Source: Mactra quadrangularis | Taxonomy: Eukaryota; Mollusca; Bivalvia; Venerida; Mactridae | DNA length: 64,000 nucleotides | Assembly: GCA_025267735.1 (NCBI GenBank) | Contig: CM046306.1 | Coordinates: 33,144,960-33,208,959 of the forward strand | Direction: 5' to 3' | Shown here: positions 57,460-64,000 of the stretch, one piece after another | How the letters are laid out: the number at the start of each line of letters is the position of its first letter | Position numbering within the stretch: the stretch's first letter is position 1 | Made by a program: the position numbers and the translations under genes | The notes under the pieces: model-generated | What the model was told of the DNA's origin: nothing | The model's database searches: none | The model's input: only the letters and a program-made list of their open reading frames with translations

Positions 57460-58034
57460 TACAGTAAAAACCCCTCTTTTATGGTCACCTCTTGGTCCCC
57501 TTTTAAATGATTACTTCCATTTTATGTATTGTTCATGAATTAGGTCTTTAAACAGTTCATGGGATGTTTATGAAGAGAAAATGGCACAAATGCATCAAAT
57601 AGTCATAAAATGTTAAGTTTTTAGTTCATGAACTGTCCCTGGCTCTTATTTAGTTCATGAACTGCCCCTGGCCCTTATTAAGTTCATGAACTGCCCCTGG
57701 CTCTGATTTAGTTCATGAACTAATGACTGGGTAATAATTCAACTTCATGAACTTACCAAAAATCAGACTTCTTGTTCAGTACATGAACATTTTCTAAACT
57801 GTTCATTGATTTGATTTAAGTTCATGTACCTTGATATAAAACTGTTCAAGTACTGTTCATGAACTGTTCATAAATAGTTTGATGTGATAACAGCCATTTC
57901 TTTTCTTTAGAAACCCAAATTTCGCCACACATATCTTCTCCAATGAAAATGCCCCTCTCTTCAACAGTCACTTACTATAACAGGCAAACTGAGTATTGTC
58001 ACATTGGTGACCATTATAGAGAGGTTTCACCGTA
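57460..58034. mobile_element. Tigger-like element, 575 bp, TA-bounded
   Basis: TACAGTAAAAACCCCTCTTT at the left and TATAGAGAGGTTTCACCGTA at the right are imperfect inverted repeats. The interior holds a palindromic minisatellite and no transposase. GGTCACCTCTTGG near the left and TTGGTGACCATTA near the right extend the symmetry. Confidence 0.65.
57623..57850 (+). repeat. minisatellite of the palindrome AGTTCATGAACT
   Basis: Four exact AGTTCATGAACT palindromes at 57623, 57652, 57681 and 57710, precisely 29 bp apart, separated by CCCTGGCTCTTATTT-like spacers. Diverged TTCATGAAC motifs continue to about 57875. Confidence 0.9.
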
Positions 58035-58321
58035 TATTAATTGTAATGCAACAGATAATTGAGTCTACCTTTATATGCATGATGGTATGTTTCATCTAAT
58101 ATTGTTATTAGGATAGTGTTAGGGGTATATATATAGGAATACTTTACTGAGGTAAGAATTTTGTTAATTTCCTGTGTTTACATAAGGATTTTAGAATAGA
58201 CTTAACAATTGGCATTTAACTGGTCTGGAAATGTTGAAATACTTTGGTTTTACTCTGTAAATTAAGTCTGAGGGGAAATTTATATGATTTTAGATGATTG
58301 TTTTAACTTTACACCACATTT

Positions 58322-59841
58322 TTAGCTCGACTTTTCGAAGAAAATGAGAGCTATTGCTATCACTTGGGCGTCGGCGTCGGCGTCGGCGTCGGCGTTGGCG
58401 TTGGCGTTGGCGTTGGCGTTGGTTTTCAGGTTAAAGTTTTTTTATACTCTTATATCTTTAACACTATCCAAGTTATTTTATTGAAAGTTGGTATACTTAT
58501 TTAGTGGGACTATATAAACCATACTGTGAAAGGGGATAACTCTGGATTAATTATTTTTTGAGTTATTGCCCTTTTATACTTATAAAATTGCAAAATATGA
58601 GGTTAAAGTTTTTCCTATGTAGAATATCTTCAATACAGATCAAGATATTTGACTTAAAGTTTGTATACCTACTTATTGGTACAATATCTACACAATTATG
58701 AAGGGACTTAACTGTGGCCGAATTATTTTTGGAGTAATTGCCCTTTTATACTTAAGAAATTGCAAAATATGAGGTTAAAGTTTTTCCTATGTAGAATAAC
58801 TTCAATACTGATCAAGATATTTGACGCAAAGTTTGTATACTTATTTGTTGGTAAGATATCTACACGACTATGAAGGGACGTAACTGTGGATGAATTATAT
58901 TTGGAGTGATTGCCCTTTTATACTTAAAAAAGGGCAAATTATAAGGTTAAAATTGTTCCTATATGGAATATTTTTAAAACAAATCAAGATATTTGACTTT
59001 AAGTTTGTATAATTAATTATCGTTACTATATCAACACAACTTTAAAGGGAGGTAACTGTGGATGAATTATTTTTTGAGTTATGCCCCTTTATACTTAAAC
59101 ATTTAAGATTAAAATTTGTTCTAATGGGATATTTAGTACTTTCAAATGCATTTGAATAAAAGTTGGAATGCTTTTTCATAAGTTCTTCATCTATCCGACT
59201 ATAAAGGGACATAACTCTGGATGAATTACTTTCAGAGTTATTTCCCTTTATACTTTAATATTTAAGATTAAAGTGTGCTCAAACTGAATATATTTTGTTT
59301 GATAGAGAGTGAGTATGCTTTTTCATCAGTACTACATCGACTTGACTACAAAGGGATGTAACTCTTTATGAATTATTTTTGGAGTTGTGCCCCTTTTCAA
59401 CTTTTAAATTAGGGTTAAAGTACTTTAAACTGAAATATTTTCAATACTAACCAAGATATTTAAATGACAGTAAGTATGCTTATTCATCAGTACTACATCT
59501 ACACAGGGACATAAATCTTGATTATTTTTTTGGAGTTATTTCCCTTTACTTAAATGATGAAACATGTTTAATTTGAAATATTAATAGTTCCTTATAAAGA
59601 ATTTTAAATGCAAGTAGGTATGCTTATTCTTTAATACTATGTCTACTTAACTTTGAAGGGACGTTACTATGGATGAATGTTTTAGCAGTTATGCCCTTTT
59701 TATATTTTAAAAATATGAATTGGTAATCATTGTTTGACTGATTTATTTCCTGTCTTGAAATCATTTTTGTTTAAAGACATGCCTTGCCATGAACAAAACA
59801 CTCGAAAAGTCGAGCGCGCTGTCCTTGGACTGCTCTTGTTA
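58322..59841 (-). mobile_element. second tandem-repeat element, Helentron/pearl-like
   Basis: Read on the minus strand it starts TAACAAGAGCAGTCC, has the subterminal repeat GCTCGACTTTTCGA, a core of about eight diverged 140-160-bp units (GAGTTATTGCCCTTTTATAC, ATCAAGATATTTGAC), a CGACGC hexanucleotide tract, and the matching CTTCGAAAAGTCGAGC. The layout and first ten bases match the element at 4492-6217, though the unit sequence is unrelated. No helicase gene. Confidence 0.6.
58368..58422 (+). repeat. (GCGTCG/GCGTTG)n hexanucleotide repeat
   Basis: About nine hexamers: first GCGTCG, then an abrupt switch to GCGTTG, consistent with local expansion of a C-to-T variant. It lies just inside the element end and is unusually GC-rich for the window. 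Confidence 0.9.
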
Positions 59842-60004
59842 ACAATAGGAGTTATTTAAGGTGGACAGCTCACCTGAGCATTACTCTTCTGATGCAACAT
59901 ACACATTCTTTCCATTCTTTTTAAGTTAAACCTGCAAAGCTAATCTAAGATTTACTTACACTGTCTATAAAGATCAGATCCTTCTCAGATATACTGCTAT
60001 ATCC
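59842..60004. other. nothing recognised
   Basis: Short spacer. Confidence 0.4.
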
Positions 60005-60110
60005 TAAACCCTCTAGTCCAAAACTAGGACTTGTGAAAATTGATTCAGGCTAGTTGATATATATATTCTATATATTTTCTATATAACTTATAATTTGGCT
60101 AGTTCTATAA
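60005..60110 (+). mobile_element. MITE family MC, copy 3
   Basis: CTAGTCCAAAACTAGGACTT, GAAAATTGATTCAGGCTAGT and AATTTGGCTAGTTCTATA recur in the other MC copies. Confidence 0.5.
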
Positions 60111-60605
60111 AAATATAAAGAGGTGACTGAATATATGTTGAATCTGTTGACAAACTTGACATCATTAGGGTTATAAGTTGAAAAAATATTTTCATGATGA
60201 TACATTCTCACTATACATTATCTGTCTATGATCTGTCAAATGGAACCTGAAAATTACTTCCAATGAAAACATGTTGTTGTTAGTTGAAAGAGAGTATTTC
60301 TAATTTATGCATTAATGCTACGCTCTATATATTATCACTTTTTTTATGTCGAAAATTTTTACTGTCTTATTATAGCACTATTACATATTTAACAAGTTTT
60401 GTACAGGTATGCTTTGAAGAAGAAACGTGATGGTCTTTTATTATAGCTCTTGGTGTAAAATTTACTATTCAATTCACAAATCATTACTAAATTATGAACA
60501 AGGCAGGGTATAAAATACTATCCCAAGTTTTCATGTATATGTATACTGATGATAAATATATTTACTGGCTATGATGACACATTTGTCAAATATTTTGTTT
60601 GATCA
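60111..60605. other. nothing recognised
   Basis: AT-rich spacer. Confidence 0.4.
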
Positions 60606-60799
60606 GTGACTTTTTGGGGTAATTTTTGAGAATTTATTCTTTGTACTCTTAAATGTGACTTTTTGGGGTAATTTTTGAGAATTTATTCTTTGTACTCTTA
60701 AATGTGACTTTTTTGGTAATTTTTGAGAATTTATTCTTTGTACTCTTAAATGTGACTTTTTTGGTAATTTTTGAGAATTTATTCTGTGTACCCTTGAAT
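60606..60799 (+). repeat. 49/48-bp tandem repeat, four copies
   Basis: Units at 60606, 60655, 60704 and 60752. The first two have GACTTTTTGGGGTAAT, the last two GACTTTTTTGGTAAT. Near identity indicates recent expansion. It is followed by two copies of TACCAAAA-GACAGCTTTT (60830-60872). Confidence 0.95.
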
Positions 60800-60929
60800 G
60801 TGACTTTTCAGTCAGTGACCTTTACCACTATACCAAAAGGACAGCTTTTCCACCTTACCAAAAAGACAGCTTTTGAATGATTGATAGTAAATTTTCTTGC
60901 TATTTATTGGGTAAAATGTCAAGTCATTT

Positions 60930-61010
60930 TAATGGAGACCAGCACACCTAACCTAGGTGTCCTGGGCCATTTCCTACCACCACTGTGCTACCAAATGCTC
61001 TACCAACACA
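60930..61010 (-). mobile_element. decayed SINE remnant
   Basis: CACACCTAACCTAGGTGTCC resembles the antisense S1 3' body. GTGCTACCAAATGCTCTACC resembles an antisense tRNA-like A-box. The part between is deleted. Confidence 0.35.
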
Positions 61011-61115
61011 GATTGTAAATTATCAAATAAACAAACAAAAATCATGGATCTTTCAACTGTATCAATTCATTGTCATAGTGTTGTTTTAAATAATGTTTTT
61101 TATATAAATGTATAT

Positions 61116-61191
61116 TGCAGGTTTAGCGCAAAACAGCCGTAACTCAATGTAAGAAAAGAGCTATTTACGTCTGTTTTGCCCTAAACCCACT
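61116..61191. mobile_element. H76 hairpin MITE, copy 4
   Basis: TGCAGGTTTAGCGCAAAACA and CTGTTTTGCCCTAAACCC are inverted. The right terminus is diverged and the target duplication is not exact. Confidence 0.65.
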
Positions 61192-61432
61192 ATTATTATG
61201 TTACATGTATGTTGTTAAGGTCGGCATGTCACTTGTTACTTGTGTTATTAATGTAAGGCGTGGGCTGTGCGTACATGTTGTCATATAGTGAATAGACTTT
61301 ACATATGTTTATTAATTTTCATCATTAACAACGACTGTATAATATATGCGAAAGTCAAGGTTATCTTTGTGTTGATTTTAATTTGTGAAGATATTATTTT
61401 ATAATGGTATTGCTCATTTGATTTCATCATAT
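61192..61432. other. nothing recognised
   Basis: Spacer between two H76 copies. Confidence 0.4.
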
Positions 61433-61508
61433 CATGGGCTTAGCAGAAAATGGTCATAACTCACTCTTTTTTTACTTGAGTTACCACCGTTTTAAGTATT
61501 AAACCCTA
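61433..61508. mobile_element. H76 hairpin MITE, copy 5 (decayed)
   Basis: GGGCTTAGCAGAAAATGGTC and GTTACCACCGTTTTAAGTATTAAACCC pair imperfectly; atat precedes the left end. Confidence 0.55.
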
Positions 61509-61600
61509 TAAGTTGACAATGTGTAGACTTACAAAGACTATTTAAATTGTTTTGTATTGACCTAACAGACCCATTCGGTTGTCCCAAACTTAAATTCTGT

Positions 61601-61843
61601 TTTTTTGTTGTTTTTTGGGGTTTTTTTTTAATGTCGCATTCAACACATGTATAGGTCATATACACGACAACCAGCTCTTCCTACCATAGGTTTCCTGGAC
61701 ACTTATCTATCACCAGTACTAACTTACCCTACCATGAGGCCGACAACTCATGTATAGGGTATGACCTGCTGTGACCGGGTTACGAACCCGTGATCTCCGG
61801 ATTTGAAGTCAGACATGCTAACCACTACGCCACGGCTGCGGCT
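61601..61843 (-). mobile_element. SINE family S3, antisense, 12-bp TSD
   Basis: The antisense body (AGCTCTTCCTACCATAGG, GGCCGACAACTCATGTATAG) and head (GATTTGAAGTCAGACATGCT) match 47280-47501. Exact duplications cttaaattctgt at 61589-61600 and 61844-61855. Confidence 0.9.
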
Positions 61844-61874
61844 CTTAAATTCTGTACAAATTACCAACTGGATG

Positions 61875-61931
61875 TGTCAGTGCAAAACTAGTTCCTTATT
61901 TATATGTAGTCAGACAAGTTTTGCATTGACC
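61875..61931. mobile_element. H70 hairpin MITE, copy 5
   Basis: TGTCAGTGCAAAACTAGTTC and GACAAGTTTTGCATTGAC are inverted. It lies next to the S3 SINE. Confidence 0.6.
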
Positions 61932-62001
61932 TGTTTAACTGTTTATCTACTGGCTATTCTTATTCTTTATTTCATTCTATGAATATCTATATGTTTATTA
62001 T

Positions 62002-62223
62002 AGGAGCAAGCCGGGCCGAGCAGTTAAGATGTTGGACTGGTAATCATCAGATAGCCAGCAGCCCCGCATTGGTTCTAATCCCATCCCCATTGTTTTCTTG
62101 AGCAAGAAACTTTATCCTACTAGCTTAGTACTGGGGGACCAGGAAGCAGATCTAGACTCGAAAGTGATAAATTTAAATTGTAAGAACTTGTTTCACTATC
62201 AAGTTAAAATAAATTAGTATACC
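62002..62223 (+). mobile_element. SINE family S4, 13-bp TSD
   Basis: Head CCGGGCCGAGCAGTTAAGAT and GGACTGGTAATCATCAG (Ser/Leu-tRNA-like), B-box-like GGTTCTAATCCC, and a tail shared with 17306-17531. Exact duplications atatgtttattat at 61989-62001 and 62224-62236. Confidence 0.9.
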
Positions 62224-62236
62224 ATATGTTTATTAT

Positions 62237-62822
62237 GGCTGCTGGTTCCCCATACTAGCTTTTTCTGTGAACACAATTGTTTCCAGTACTTTCCCTTTTT
62301 ACTAAGGTGCCAACAACTTCTTCATATATGGAGGAAAATGATCATTTTTATTGAGTTTTTATTGAGTTTTCATTTAATGTTTTGTCCTGGTTTCCTCAGC
62401 TGGAAGCCGAACAGAAATTGCTGAATTCAAAGTTTTTTATGCTATGACTGCACCAAGACCATGCCTTCATAATTCTCAGAAAACTTGGTACTCATAATTC
62501 AGTTGAAGAAAACAATTATGATACACTGGATTCTGGGGTTTGACTTGCCTAAAAAATTGTTGAAAAGCGATAAAAAAAGCTTTGACGAGATTCTAGTTTT
62601 CTATATCCTATCAATAGACAGTGAATCATAACATAAAAAATGGGAATATGTAAAAAAGGTTGACATTTATCACCCAGGTGCTAAATGAAGGAAAAAGTAG
62701 ATGAGTTATATTTGTCACAGTTTGATCTGTTCTACTCCAGTAACTGTGAAATTACTTCATAGTACATGTATTACATTTTCATCTCTAAATTACTTTCACT
62801 GTGGAAAGTTTAATATATATGT
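62237..62822. other. nothing recognised
   Basis: No supported gene. TATGGAGGAAAATGATCATT near 62330 could be a trace of an antisense S1 body. Confidence 0.35.
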
Positions 62823-63139
62823 CATAGGTGGATCTAGTGGGGGGTCAGTGGGGTATCTGGACCTCCCTCAGATTTCAAAAATGTACCCGTCAATGAGCTA
62901 GTGTATTTCATTAAACTGTAAGCCATTTTCATGATTTTAAGTAGCATGAAGTAGTTTTTGTTCAGGCTCATTTAGCTCGCCTTTGTGCTTAACATAGATC
63001 TAATGGTTATGTATTTTTTATAATAATATGTTGCGTTATTCTGCTAACAATGTATAATGTGGTTGTGGTTCGAAAGTTTGGACCCCCTAGAAAAAGTTTG
63101 GACCCCCTCCTCTAGAGAAAAATCGTGGATCCGCCCTTG
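62823..63139. mobile_element. C/G-tract MITE, copy 5, TSD tatgt
   Basis: CATAGGTGGATCTAG at the left and GTGGATCCGCCCTTG at the right, with the family interior AACATAGATCTAATGGTTA. Exact tatgt at 62818-62822 and 63140-63144. An extra GCTCATTTAGCTCGCC block sits inside. Confidence 0.85.
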
Positions 63140-63144
63140 TATGT

Positions 63145-63735
63145 TATAATATGAACTTAAATGTGAAACCATTAATATGATTCACACTTGAGCGACAACA
63201 TTTCTGTATGATTCATAAGTGTGTATAACATAAGCTTAGATTTATGTTGGATATTTCTTACTTACATTGCTAGGTTATAAAATATTGTGGTGAAAATATT
63301 GTGCATCAATTCTGCATTTCTGTATTTATGTTTCTATTAGTGTGTACTTTTTAAGTAGAATTTCCCAGTTATATCGTCGCTGACAACAATGATATGCTTA
63401 ATACGATGTCATCAAATATTGTGCAACTTTTGAAGAACATGTTTTTATTGTCATGTCTATTTTCAAATTTTGTGGCTTATCTATTAAAAGCATTTCTTCA
63501 ATACTGAATGCACATGACTGTGACATTATACAACTATGAACATTGCAACATGGTACTTTTTATGGAGAAATATGCTTTAAATAATGTACTTACCAAGAGT
63601 GCATAAAATTGTCTCCATTTTCATTTTTCACAGCCAATTGCATTGCACTGATATCTTCAGTATCAGACTAATAGTGTTTTCTGTGTTCTACAATACATTT
63701 GAATGAAGCCATTTACATGTAAAGTGTATGTGTGT
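63145..63735. other. nothing recognised
   Basis: AT-rich spacer. Confidence 0.4.
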
Positions 63736-63955
63736 GTTTAGCCGCGGCGTAGTGGTTAGCATGTCTGACTTCGAATCCAGAGATCGCGGGTTCGAGCCCG
63801 GTTGTGGTAGGTCATACCCTATACATGAGTTGTCGGCCTCGTGGTAGGGTAAGTTAGTACTGGTGATAGAAATGTGTCCAGGAAACCTATAGTAGGAAGA
63901 GCTGGCCGTTGTATATATGACCTAAAATACGTGTTGAATTGGACGTTTAAAAAAA
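63736..63955 (+). mobile_element. SINE family S3, third copy
   Basis: Head GGCGTAGTGGTTAGCATGTC, B-box GGTTCGAGCCCGG, and the same body and end as the other S3 copies. Flanks gtatgtgtgt (63726-63735) and gtatgagtgt (63956-63965) match at 9 of 10. Confidence 0.85.
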
Positions 63956-64000
63956 AGTATGAGTGTACATTTGTGAAATTATTTCTTATTAAAAGCTGTA

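Overview
This window looks like nuclear DNA from a bivalve-like mollusc. It is AT-rich, almost free of long ORFs, and full of tRNA-derived SINEs, short foldback DNA transposons (MITEs), LINE 3' ends and two long tandem-repeat elements of a style known from bivalves. No bacterial, viral or organellar gene order is visible. Species assignment is inference from repeat style and from the one long protein; no search was run.

Genes. The only long coding region is at 26902-29472 (+). It is a single coding exon of 856 codons behind a good splice acceptor. It encodes a secreted, probably GPI-anchored protein with two tandem copies of a Cys-rich module that resembles the extracellular part of GPR158/GPR179-type orphan receptors, but with no seven-helix domain. 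A small two-exon gene of 53 codons is likely at 7548-7306 (-). Very short ATG exons ending in good 5' splice sites lie at 10406, 18178, 32559, 32996, 34827 and 40575 (+). They may be alternative first exons of genes whose bodies lie further downstream or outside the window. Decayed LINE reverse transcriptase (13.6-14.3 kb and 26.4-26.8 kb) and a DEDD-exonuclease-like fragment (3.26-3.47 kb) are also present.

Layout. 0-3.5 kb: diverged tandem duplication, paired Tc1-like MITEs, exonuclease relic. 3.6-6.3 kb: hAT-like element with an inner tandem-repeat element whose units carry nuclear-receptor DR1-like sites. 6.5-11.3 kb: small gene, an interrupted SINE, two candidate exons. 12-26 kb: foldbacks, LINE, SINEs, MITEs. 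26.3-29.8 kb: main gene. 30-41 kb: candidate first exons, minisatellites, SINEs. 41-64 kb: nested MITEs and SINEs, a Tigger-like element with a palindromic minisatellite, a second Helentron-like tandem-repeat element, more hairpins.

Most of the window is intergenic or intronic. The strongest structural result is a set of short foldback families with target-site duplications readable directly in the sequence. These include a 76-bp family with 4-bp duplications and a C/G-tract family with 5-bp duplications. Several insertions are nested and give relative ages.
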